Assembly: GCA_002332715.1 (NCBI GenBank)
Contig: DDBE01000044.1
Location: 1-7,364, forward strand
Reading direction: 5' to 3'
From: Flavobacteriales bacterium UBA2040
Lineage (GTDB): Bacteria > Bacteroidota > Bacteroidia > Flavobacteriales_D > Crocinitomicaceae
DNA: 7,364 nt
Shown: in pieces, positions 1 to 5,889 of the stretch
Position numbering within the stretch: position 1 is the first letter of the stretch
Layout: every line of letters starts with the position of its first letter
Program-made: the position numbers and the translations under genes
The notes under the pieces: generated by a model
Told to the model about the DNA's origin: nothing
The model's database searches: none
What the model saw: only the letters and a program-made list of their open reading frames with translations

Positions 1-123
1 GTTTTCGCCTTTAAATTAAAAAGGCACATTCAGCCAAAACACCTCAAAGTACTCTTTCAACTAGTTGGCATTGTGATGGTTGCATTTGGGATACGTCTAC
101 TTCTTTTGTTCTTCCAAATTTGA
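1..123 (+). CDS. C-terminal end of a membrane transporter, probably LysE/RhtB family (partial)
   Basis: Frame 1 is open from the window edge for 40 codons and stops at TGA 121-123. The peptide has a basic stretch (residues 6-16, with KLKRH and PKHLK) followed by a hydrophobic helix (about residues 17-39, LVGIVMVAFGIRLLLLFF). This matches the end of LysE/RhtB amino-acid exporters, where a basic loop ending in L-(R/K) precedes a last helix with a GxxLxxFGxxLL pattern. Such proteins sit in the inner membrane and export amino acids or related small molecules. Only the tail is visible, so the family is inferred from this short pattern and another polytopic membrane protein is possible. The next promoter motif overlaps its last codons. 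Confidence 0.55.
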   Translation, partial: VFAFKLKRHIQPKHLKVLFQLVGIVMVAFGIRLLLLFFQI

Positions 124-137
124 AAATGCTATATTTG
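105..137 (+). promoter_or_regulatory. Bacteroidota-type promoter for the DUF1761 gene
   Basis: TATATTTG at 130-137 is an exact match to the -7 consensus TAnnTTTG. TTTG at 105-108 fits the -33 element, with 21 bp between the two. Transcription would start near 143-145, giving a leader of about 17 bases before the ATG at 161. The motif lies in the last codons and stop of the upstream transporter gene, so the DUF1761 gene can be transcribed on its own. It also supports 161, rather than the internal ATG at 287, as the original start. Confidence 0.55.
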
Positions 138-160
138 ATTAACCCATAAATTAATGTTTT

Positions 161-661
161 ATGTTTCCAAACATCGGTAGTGTTGCCCTTTCGGCTCTTG
201 TTCCTCTTCTTATAGGATTCATTTATTATCACCCAAAAGTAGTGGACACTGCCTGGATGAAAGTCACTGGAATGGCCTAAGAAAAGATGCGAGAAGGAAA
301 TATGGGCATGATCTACGGACTTGCTTATTTCTTGAGTTTCTTGATAGGAATTATGTTGTTTTCTCTCGTTGTTCATCAAACAGATTACTCTTCAATCTTG
401 ATTAATGAAGAAGGATTCGGCGTGTCTGGTTCAGAATTGGATATCACGATGAAAGCTTTCATCGATCAATACGGTCAAAATTTCAGAACCTATAAACATG
501 GCGATCTGCACGGAGCACTGATTGGAATCTTCGTTGCATTACCAATTTTGATGACGAACGGTTTATTCGAGCGTAAAAAAGTAAAATATGGATTCGTAAA
601 TGCAGGTTACTGGATTATCACTCTTTCTTTGATGGGCGGAATTTTATTTCAATGGGGATAA
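161..661 (+). pseudogene. DUF1761 family membrane protein, interrupted by an in-frame TAA
   Basis: Read from ATG 161, the frame encodes 39 residues: a hydrophobic helix (SALVPLLIGF), then YYHPKV and AWMKVTGMA. A TAA follows at 278-280. The same frame then continues without interruption to TAA 659-661 with the rest of the family pattern: EKMREGNMG, a second helix, the HG motif in DLHGALIG, and a final GYWIITLSLMGGIL. Both halves fit one DUF1761 protein of 166 codons, close to the family's usual length. Many relatives have an acidic residue where the stop falls, so one G-to-T change from GAA would explain it; that is inference. The function of DUF1761 is unknown; members are small four-helix membrane proteins. 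There is no other lesion, so a recent nonsense mutation, a strain polymorphism or a base-call error are all possible. Confidence 0.72.
287..661 (+). CDS. Remaining open reading frame of the DUF1761 protein (C-terminal three quarters)
   Basis: This 124-residue frame starts at ATG 287, six bases after the in-frame stop, and holds three predicted membrane helices (about residues 8-28, 71-88 and 105-123). Between the first two lies a polar loop of about 40 residues containing TMKAFIDQYGQNFRTYKHGDLHG. The purine-rich AAGAAAAG just before the ATG could allow re-initiation by ribosomes ending at 278-280. Automatic gene callers would probably report this as the gene. It lacks the first helix and the YHPKV motif of the family, so I consider it a fragment of the gene at 161-661 unless expression is shown. 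Its stop codon directly abuts the stop of the opposite-strand hydrolase gene. Confidence 0.55.
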   Translation: MREGNMGMIYGLAYFLSFLIGIMLFSLVVHQTDYSSILINEEGFGVSGSELDITMKAFIDQYGQNFRTYKHGDLHGALIGIFVALPILMTNGLFERKKVKYGFVNAGYWIITLSLMGGILFQWG

Positions 662-671
662 TTAATTCCCC
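654..671. repeat. Short inverted repeat spanning two convergent stop codons
   Basis: GGGGA (654-658) and TCCCC (667-671) form a 5-bp stem around an 8-base AT-only loop that contains both stop codons (659-661 plus strand, 662-664 minus strand). It could serve as a weak shared terminator, but neither strand has a T-run after the stem. The assignment is tentative. Confidence 0.25.
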
Positions 672-1801
672 TTAATACGTGTCCAAAGGTCACCAAAGGC
701 CTTTTTCATATTTATATCTCTCGGTGAAAAATCAGAACGTTCAACTTCTAGTTTTCCATTGATATTTTTTTTGAGGTTGTATTTCCACATGTATTGAGCC
801 GAATCGTCGAAGCCAAACTGGCCAAAACGAATGTCGGTGAAAACTAATCCATTCGTGTCTTTTTCAACGAAATACCAACTGGTCGCAATTTTTTTAATCT
901 GTTGAACCTGCTTGTTGTTTTCATAAGGTTTCAATAAGTAATGCCCTTTCGGAATTTCTGTATGGAAGGCAATCGGACGAGAATCGAAAAGGGAATAATA
1001 TCCAGAAGTAAATCCAGTTTTCGTTTCAATCTGAGCGCTCCAAAGTATACTGTTTAGTGGCGTCGGCTGGGTATCCATTTCAGTATATGCAATGCCTTGT
1101 TCCTTCAATGCGCTATCAAACTTATATTGAGCAATTCCTTTGAAAACAAGGGTTAAAGCCATGTAGGAAGTACTGATAATGAGCGCCCAATTGTTGATTT
1201 TCGTGCGCTTTGTATTCGATCTTTTGTAACACAGGGCTGCAATTACCAATATGAGAAAAGGAACCGTGTACAATGGATCTGCAACGAATATGTTTTTGTA
1301 TGCCAAACGGTATTCGAAAGGCCAAAACAGCTGTGTACCCCAAGTTGTATGGGCATCTAGCAAAGGATGCGTAACCAAACTCCAGAAAAAGAGTTTACCC
1401 CAATCTTTGGCAGTGACTGTCGATTTAATTTTAGTAAAATAGATCAGCGTAAAAACACCTAGAATTAGAAGAATCATTATGATTCTGAACATAGCCGAAG
1501 GCGTCACAATTGCCGTCAATCCAAAAACAGAAAGAGTCAGCAATCCAAAGGTCAGTTTTTCATTTTTATGGACGAGCCAGCCCAAAACAAAGGCCATCAC
1601 AATAGCAAACAGAATAGAATGCGATACGCCTCGGTGTATTTCCGTTGAAGTAATTGGATCGGTGAAATAGCGGATAAAAACGTCCAAATCAGGAATCGTT
1701 CCGGCAATTGCACCCCAAAGCATGGCTCTATTTCCAATTTTCTTTCCGAGAACGGCCTCACCAACGGAAGCTCCAAGTACTATTTGCGTTAATGAATCCA
1801 T
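662..1801 (-). CDS. YdjM-like membrane-bound metal-dependent hydrolase (PF04307-type)
   Basis: The 379-residue protein starts MDSLTQIVLGASVGEAVLG, the typical start of the YdjM/YbcI family, annotated as inner-membrane putative metal-dependent hydrolases. Candidate metal ligands are PDLD (37-40), HRGVSH (56-61) and HPLLDAH (145-151), followed by TWGTQLFWPF. Hydrophobic segments near 62-78, 84-100, 104-122, 136-148, 178-192 and 205-222 indicate a polytopic inner-membrane protein. Residues from about 230 to the end are polar and form an additional domain of unknown role. Relatives of this longer type are common in Bacteroidota; the substrate is not known. Its ATG overlaps the TAA of the upstream acyltransferase by one base (TAATG), so the two are probably co-transcribed and translationally coupled. 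No internal damage is seen. Confidence 0.85.
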   Translation of the reverse strand: MDSLTQIVLGASVGEAVLGKKIGNRAMLWGAIAGTIPDLDVFIRYFTDPITSTEIHRGVSHSILFAIVMAFVLGWLVHKNEKLTFGLLTLSVFGLTAIVTPSAMFRIIMILLILGVFTLIYFTKIKSTVTAKDWGKLFFWSLVTHPLLDAHTTWGTQLFWPFEYRLAYKNIFVADPLYTVPFLILVIAALCYKRSNTKRTKINNWALIISTSYMALTLVFKGIAQYKFDSALKEQGIAYTEMDTQPTPLNSILWSAQIETKTGFTSGYYSLFDSRPIAFHTEIPKGHYLLKPYENNKQVQQIKKIATSWYFVEKDTNGLVFTDIRFGQFGFDDSAQYMWKYNLKKNINGKLEVERSDFSPRDINMKKAFGDLWTRIKGN

Positions 1802-2967
1802 TAGTTCGGGAAATTAGCTTTAAAAGGTTTTCTCAATTCGAATTTGCTAGGCGATAAAAAACTCAAAACAGTCGACAACAAGATATTCGTCACAGGTTTT
1901 TTATGCTTGGCATACAATTTCATATTCACAGGTTTCGCGCCCAAACAACTTTTGATCAATTCTGAAGTTCGACCGAGTTGGAGTTCTTTCGCATTCAGGG
2001 CCAAAGCTTGTTCGACATAATCGTACAAAAGTCTTTGGTATATCGCCATGTCCTTGTTGTGTTCATAATCCATGCCTACATAATTGGCTTCTATTATTCC
2101 TTTGTGGATGAATGAAGTACTGAATCCGACCAATTCTTCTTTTAGGAAAATTCCGCGGAAAGAAAAAGTGTCGCCCAAGGATGCTTTGAGTGCTCCAAAA
2201 GTGTCGGGCATCATGGTTCCAAGGTTATAATCTGATTTTGCAACGACGTTTGAAAACAGCTCATTTATGCGATCATGTTGCTCTTCAATTTCTTTTGCTG
2301 AAAGCGATTTCAGTTCTAATTGGGCCGATTTTTTAAAGACTCCTTTTGCTCTTGTGCGGAATTTGGTGGTCATACTTTCCAAGTAATCGTCCATAGTTTT
2401 CCAAGTATCGTGCATTTCAAGAACCATGTTCACATCGATCATGAAATCCTTGTAGCTGTGGTCTTTCAAAAGATCAGCATACGGTTCTGAACCAGGAAAA
2501 AACTCCTTGAATAAGATGATGGAAAGCTGTTTCTTAACCGAAGGATCTTTCTTGATTTCATCGGCGATTTTCGTCATTTGTCCAATAGCATCTGCATCGG
2601 ATATACCATCGTTCCAAAGAAAGCCATTTTCTCCATCCGAGAATACGTTTCCGCAAACCAGTGTTTTCATGTTAAAACCTTCTTCGGTCTTTTCGTTCGA
2701 AAAATGTTTGAAAATGTGCGGATGATTTCCGCCGCAATACTTGAAGGATACGAGTTGAAACGCAACCACTAAAACCGGTTTTCTATCCGAATCATAAACC
2801 ACGGAATAGAACAAAGTCATGTCCTCATTCATTGATTTCTCTAATGATTGAAGATATGCAACACTGAGATAAATGTTTCTATTCGCGACAACTTCCGTCC
2901 AATCTTTCTGATTGATTTCAGAAATGCTCTTTTTAATTTTGGATGTATAAGCTGATTTAACGGACAA
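1801..2967 (-). CDS. FemAB/BioF2-like GNAT-fold acyltransferase, TTG start
   Basis: The 388-residue soluble protein resembles the GNAT-fold family that includes FemAB-like and BioF2-like (Acetyltransf_6) enzymes, which transfer acyl or aminoacyl groups to amines. Signs are an N-terminal ISEINQKDWTEVV with YLSVAYLQSLE (about 15-43), a central YLESMTTKFRTRAKGVFKK (195-213), and a C-terminal strand-helix part with LVGFSTSF (279-286), EANYVGMD (293-300) and ELQLGRTSELIKSCLGAKPV (328-347). The substrate is unknown. The start is TTG at 2965-2967. The frame is closed upstream by TAA at 2980-2982 with no ATG between. The first internal Met is residue 46, which would remove conserved N-terminal sequence, so TTG is the best start. 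It is the first gene of a two-gene unit with the hydrolase. Confidence 0.75.
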   Translation of the reverse strand: MSVKSAYTSKIKKSISEINQKDWTEVVANRNIYLSVAYLQSLEKSMNEDMTLFYSVVYDSDRKPVLVVAFQLVSFKYCGGNHPHIFKHFSNEKTEEGFNMKTLVCGNVFSDGENGFLWNDGISDADAIGQMTKIADEIKKDPSVKKQLSIILFKEFFPGSEPYADLLKDHSYKDFMIDVNMVLEMHDTWKTMDDYLESMTTKFRTRAKGVFKKSAQLELKSLSAKEIEEQHDRINELFSNVVAKSDYNLGTMMPDTFGALKASLGDTFSFRGIFLKEELVGFSTSFIHKGIIEANYVGMDYEHNKDMAIYQRLLYDYVEQALALNAKELQLGRTSELIKSCLGAKPVNMKLYAKHKKPVTNILLSTVLSFLSPSKFELRKPFKANFPN

Positions 2968-2971
2968 ATTC

Positions 2972-3000
2972 GTACACTTTTAAGAAGAGTAAAAGTACAC
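2972..3000. repeat. Paired GTACAC repeats flanking a TTTT/AAAA dyad upstream of the TTG start
   Basis: GTACAC occurs at 2972-2977 and 2995-3000, 23 bp apart start to start. Between and overlapping them, ACTTTT (2976-2981) and AAAAGT (2991-2996) form a 6-bp inverted repeat around a 9-base loop. The element lies five bases upstream of the acyltransferase start codon, where a regulator or an mRNA hairpin could affect initiation. That role is inferred from position alone. Confidence 0.35.
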
Positions 3001-3158
3001 ATTCGACAAGAATTGACTGGGTTTCAATCTTATACTGAAAGAAAATTAACATAGATTGACGTTTAACTGAATCCATTGGCACAAAACAAAATTTAGGATT
3101 TTCACAACTCTAAACAAAAGCTTGCGCAATTCGATTTTCTAGCTGCGTTTATCGCATC

Positions 3159-3166
3159 TACATTTG
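3159..3166 (+). promoter_or_regulatory. Candidate -7 promoter element for the MuiA-like gene
   Basis: TACATTTG is an exact match to TAnnTTTG on the plus strand. No clear TTG/TTTG -33 partner lies at the usual distance upstream; the nearest sequence there is ATTTTC. If used, the leader to ATG 3364 would be about 195 bases and would include the AT palindrome and the GTTTG dyad. No equally good motif lies closer to the gene. Confidence 0.3.
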
Positions 3167-3182
3167 GTTTAAAATCATCAAA

Positions 3183-3200
3183 TAAAAATTTAAATTTTTA
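3183..3200. repeat. Perfect 18-bp AT palindrome with flanking CATC/GATG
   Basis: The 18 bases T-A5-T3-A3-T5-A read identically on both strands. CATC (3176-3179) and GATG (3201-3204) add a further complementary pair outside it, separated on the left by AAA. The site consists only of A and T, so chance formation is much easier than for a mixed palindrome. It could be an operator or an AT-rich bending site in the divergent control region. Confidence 0.4.
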
Positions 3201-3245
3201 GATGAGGTGCTGTTGACGACTGCGCTAAATGTCATTTAATCAGAT

Positions 3246-3262
3246 GTTTGTGAATTTCAAAC
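3246..3262. repeat. GTTTG/CAAAC inverted repeat
   Basis: GTTTG (3246-3250) and CAAAC (3258-3262) are exact reverse complements around a 7-base centre, giving a 17-bp operator-like dyad about 100 bp upstream of the MuiA-like start. A regulator-binding role is only a possibility. Confidence 0.25.
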
Positions 3263-3363
3263 TGAACTCTAATCAATTGTAAAACAATCACTTAAACCCC
3301 AACACACAACTTTATCTGAACCCATTCAGCACTTACTTGTACAGACCCAAAAATAAATCAATC

Positions 3364-5082
3364 ATGTACAAATCAATTTTTATTACACTCATCAGTTTTG
3401 TCTTTACTACATCCATATATGCCAACGAGGAAGACATTATTAAATCTGATATCACCGAGGTAACGGTGTACGCAAAAGGAGCTCAAATCAAACGAAAAGC
3501 TTCCTATTCGATCAAATCCGGAGTAACGAAAGTCATAATCGATGGAGTAAGTCCAAACATTGATCCGAATAGTCTTCAGGTCATTGCAAGTGGCAATTCT
3601 GTGATTATTATCGATTCTAAGTATTCCCTTTTTTACCCAAAACCAGAAGTAATAAAATTGGAGGGACTTCCTTTAAAGGTTCGTTTGGACATTTCCAAGT
3701 TGGAAGATTCCTTGAAACAAATCAATTATGAAATCCAACAAATTCAAGATAACATTGACGTTTATACAGCTACGAAGAACATTTTATCCAACAATGGATC
3801 GATGAAAGGTCAAGGAAAGGTAAACGACTCGATTCAACTTTTGAAACAAGCCATCGATTTCTACATGTCAAAAATGTTGGAGCTCAATCAGAATTTGACC
3901 ATTCAAAAGAAAAAACATGCCGATAAATCGGAAGTTAGAAATGAAATGAATGCTCGTTTATCGAAACTGAAAAATTTCCAAAACGATGCCAAACTACATC
4001 CTAAACCGAAAGGACCAAGTCATAGAATTACCGTAACACTCTCTTCCACAGCAGCCGCAACAGGAAAAATGATTGTTTCGTATCTAGTCAGCGAAGCAGG
4101 TTGGACGCCACTTTACGATATGCGTGCTGATGTAACAGGCGGAAATATCAATATGAACTACAAGGCGCAAGTCTATCAGAATTCAGGTGAAGATTGGGAG
4201 AATATCAAATTGAATATTTCCACCAACAATCCTTTCCAGAATAAAACATTGCCAACAATGCACCCTTGGTACATCACTTATAACAATTACCAATTGCAAC
4301 AAAAAGAGTTGGACTATAAACGTAAGAACTTGGAAATTTCGCGGAACAACAACGTCAATTATGGAAATGTTCCAAGACCTGTTACAGAAGCTATTGAAGA
4401 TGCCGTTTACACCAACAATTCAGGTGTTGCGTACAACGCTAAAACGACAGCAGATTTCACAACTGTTGTGGATCACATGATTTCAGCTGAATTTCAAATT
4501 GACTTGCCATACGACATTAAAAGCAACAATGAACAGCACATGGTTTTGATTAAAAACATGAATATTCCAGCTCAATATCGATATTACACCATTCCAAAAT
4601 TGGATCAACAAGCGTATTTGATTGCTGAATTGACGAACCTTTCCGATTTACAATTGGTTCCTGCTCAAGCCAATATCTTCTTTGATGGAAGTTATATTGG
4701 AGAAACATACTTGAATCCTTCGCAATTGGACGACACGGTGAACTTTAGTTTAGGAAAAGATCCAAACATTATCGTTCGTCGTACTTTGATGAAAGACGAA
4801 TGCAAGGAAAGAATTGTTGGCAGCAACAAGGAACAAACAAAAGCCTACAATATCGAAATCAGAAACTTGAAATCGGCACCAGTCGAAATTATCGTTTTGG
4901 ATCAAATTCCAATCACAACGAATCCTGAAATAGAGATTATAGTATTGGACAAAGATAGAGCGATGCACACCGAAAAAAGCGGTAATCTCGAATGGAAGTT
5001 AAAAATCAAACCGAAAGAAAAAGAAAACATCAATTTCCGATACCGCGTGAAACACAACAAGGACATGCAGATTTTCTTGTAA
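3364..5082 (+). CDS. MuiA-like secreted protein, DUF4140 and DUF4139 domains
   Basis: From ATG 3364 the protein has 572 residues. An in-frame TTG at 3337 would add nine polar residues ahead of the signal peptide, so I reject it as start. Residues 1-20 (MYKSIFITLISFVFTTSIYA, then NEED) form a signal peptide, implying export to the periplasm or surface. Residues 28-90 match DUF4140 (ITEVTVYAKGAQIKRKASYSI). Residues 105-210 form a coiled coil. DUF4139 begins near 220, with VSYLVSEAGWTPLYDMRA (238-255) as its hallmark, and runs to the end. The family is named after a mucoidy inhibitor, but no biochemical activity is established. An Asn- and Gln-rich stretch (about 305-360) looks like a disordered insert within DUF4139. 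Length is typical. The gene appears monocistronic, with a strong terminator after it. Confidence 0.85.
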   Translation: MYKSIFITLISFVFTTSIYANEEDIIKSDITEVTVYAKGAQIKRKASYSIKSGVTKVIIDGVSPNIDPNSLQVIASGNSVIIIDSKYSLFYPKPEVIKLEGLPLKVRLDISKLEDSLKQINYEIQQIQDNIDVYTATKNILSNNGSMKGQGKVNDSIQLLKQAIDFYMSKMLELNQNLTIQKKKHADKSEVRNEMNARLSKLKNFQNDAKLHPKPKGPSHRITVTLSSTAAATGKMIVSYLVSEAGWTPLYDMRADVTGGNINMNYKAQVYQNSGEDWENIKLNISTNNPFQNKTLPTMHPWYITYNNYQLQQKELDYKRKNLEISRNNNVNYGNVPRPVTEAIEDAVYTNNSGVAYNAKTTADFTTVVDHMISAEFQIDLPYDIKSNNEQHMVLIKNMNIPAQYRYYTIPKLDQQAYLIAELTNLSDLQLVPAQANIFFDGSYIGETYLNPSQLDDTVNFSLGKDPNIIVRRTLMKDECKERIVGSNKEQTKAYNIEIRNLKSAPVEIIVLDQIPITTNPEIEIIVLDKDRAMHTEKSGNLEWKLKIKPKEKENINFRYRVKHNKDMQIFL

Positions 5083-5100
5083 GTATATGGAATAAAGTGG

Positions 5101-5135
5101 AAACGGTCAGAGGCAATAGCTTCTGACCGTTTTTG
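5101..5135 (+). terminator. Strong intrinsic terminator after the MuiA-like gene
   Basis: AAACGGTCAGAGGC (5101-5114) pairs with GCTTCTGACCGTTT (5119-5132). The stem has 14 bp with a single G-U wobble and an AATA tetraloop (5115-5118). It runs into TTTTT, followed by G at 5135. It begins 18 bases after the stop codon. The opposite strand has only AAA upstream, so it acts mainly on plus-strand transcripts and separates this gene from the CIA30 gene. Confidence 0.9.
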
Positions 5136-5208
5136 TTGATTTAAGTAAAAACGGAACAATCGAAACTATAAACTCACTCAACTGTTATAACTTCATAATC
5201 TTACAAAT

Positions 5209-5742
5209 ATGACGTTTTTCCTCTCATTAATCTTTCTTTTTATGTCGACTCAAAATGTAACAATTTTTGATTTTAACGAAAATTCATCCCTCACGAAATG
5301 GCGAATTGTTAATGATAGTGTGATGGGCGGCATATCGACCAGTTCAATAAAAATAAACCAACAAGGAAATGGTGTTTTCTCTGGTACGGTATCAACAAAA
5401 AATAACGGCGGTTTTGCTTCTGTTCAACATAGCTTTGATAAAATCAAAACAAAAGAAAATGAAGTCGTAAATATTCGACTAAAGGGAGATGGGAAGAACT
5501 ATCAGTTTAGAGTCAAAGCGAATAAAAATCATGAGTATTCCTACATCACAACATTTTCAACCTCAGGCGAATGGCAAACGATTCAAATTCAACTTAGCGA
5601 ACTTTATCCTTCTTTTCGAGGCAGAAAATTAAATATGCCAAATTTTAATCATTTAACTTTGGAAGAAATCACCTTTTTAATTGCCAACAAGAATAATGAA
5701 TCATTCGAACTGCAAATAGATAAAATAGAATTGTTTCAATAA
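5209..5742 (+). CDS. CIA30 family protein
   Basis: The 177-residue protein matches the CIA30 family (PF08547), named after a mitochondrial complex I assembly factor. The fold is a galactose-binding-like beta-sandwich. Visible hallmarks are the opening FDF (20-22), WRIVNDSVMGGIS (31-43), FSGTVSTKNNGGFASV (57-72), LKGDGKNYQFRV (91-102), the EWQTIQIQLSE strand (121-131) and the closing FELQIDKIELF (166-176). Bacterial members lack an established role, so complex I assembly should not be assumed. ATG 5209 gives an 11-residue hydrophobic start (MTFFLSLIFLF) with no basic residue, so it may be a weak signal peptide. ATG 5242 (MSTQNV) would give a cytoplasmic 166-residue form with the whole domain intact. 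The gene follows a strong terminator and must have its own promoter, though I found no exact -7 motif before it. Confidence 0.83.
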   Translation: MTFFLSLIFLFMSTQNVTIFDFNENSSLTKWRIVNDSVMGGISTSSIKINQQGNGVFSGTVSTKNNGGFASVQHSFDKIKTKENEVVNIRLKGDGKNYQFRVKANKNHEYSYITTFSTSGEWQTIQIQLSELYPSFRGRKLNMPNFNHLTLEEITFLIANKNNESFELQIDKIELFQ

Positions 5743-5864
5743 AAGACCTGTTCACTATTTCTTGAAAAACTTGTTTCTACACAAACGCAAAGCTTGAAAA
5801 AATTAGTTGAATTTTTAATTCATCGAGTCTTATATCGATACTTATACATTCAAACAAAAATCAG

Positions 5865-5872
5865 TAACTTTG
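5865..5872 (+). promoter_or_regulatory. -7 promoter element for ispH
   Basis: TAACTTTG matches TAnnTTTG exactly and lies 17 bases before the ispH ATG, implying a leader of roughly 10-12 bases. A -33 TTG is not evident at the expected distance. Upstream (5808-5822) is a 6-bp TGAATT/AATTCA hairpin without a T-run, which may be incidental. Confidence 0.5.
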
Positions 5873-5889
5873 TTTTACTATAATCAAGC

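Larger units (their letters stand above)
2968..3363. other. Divergent intergenic region with several dyads and no gene
   Basis: About 400 bp separate the acyltransferase start (minus) from the MuiA-like start (plus). I found no coding frame with a recognisable product and no tRNA-like fold. The stretch is AT-rich. It holds paired GTACAC repeats (2972-3000), an 8-bp palindrome TTGCGCAA (3122-3129), an exact -7 motif (3159-3166), an 18-bp AT palindrome (3183-3200), a GTTTG/CAAAC dyad (3246-3262) and a small CTGAA/TTCAG hairpin (3316-3329). It probably contains the promoters of both neighbours and possibly operator sites. Confidence 0.6.

Noticed and set aside
7..25. GCCTTT/AAAGGC inverted repeat
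   Set aside because: It lies inside the transporter coding frame and has no T-run after it. It is probably incidental in AT-rich coding sequence.
44..379. Minus-strand 111-residue open frame
   Set aside because: It lies antisense to the transporter end and the DUF1761 gene, both of which show family-like sequence. Its translation has no recognisable domain.
3348..3355. TATTTTTG (minus strand) as a promoter for the acyltransferase unit
   Set aside because: It matches TAnnTTTG, but it would lie within the A-rich leader of the divergent gene and give a leader of nearly 400 bases. A chance match in AT-rich sequence is more likely.
3337..3363. TTG start nine codons upstream for the MuiA-like gene
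   Set aside because: It would place polar, basic residues ahead of a well-formed signal peptide that begins at ATG 3364. The A-rich leader immediately before that ATG also fits it as the start.
4750..5159. Two minus-strand open frames under the end of the MuiA-like gene
   Set aside because: They are antisense to a well-supported coding region, and one runs through the terminator hairpin. Their Phe/Ile/Ser-rich composition is typical of shadow frames.
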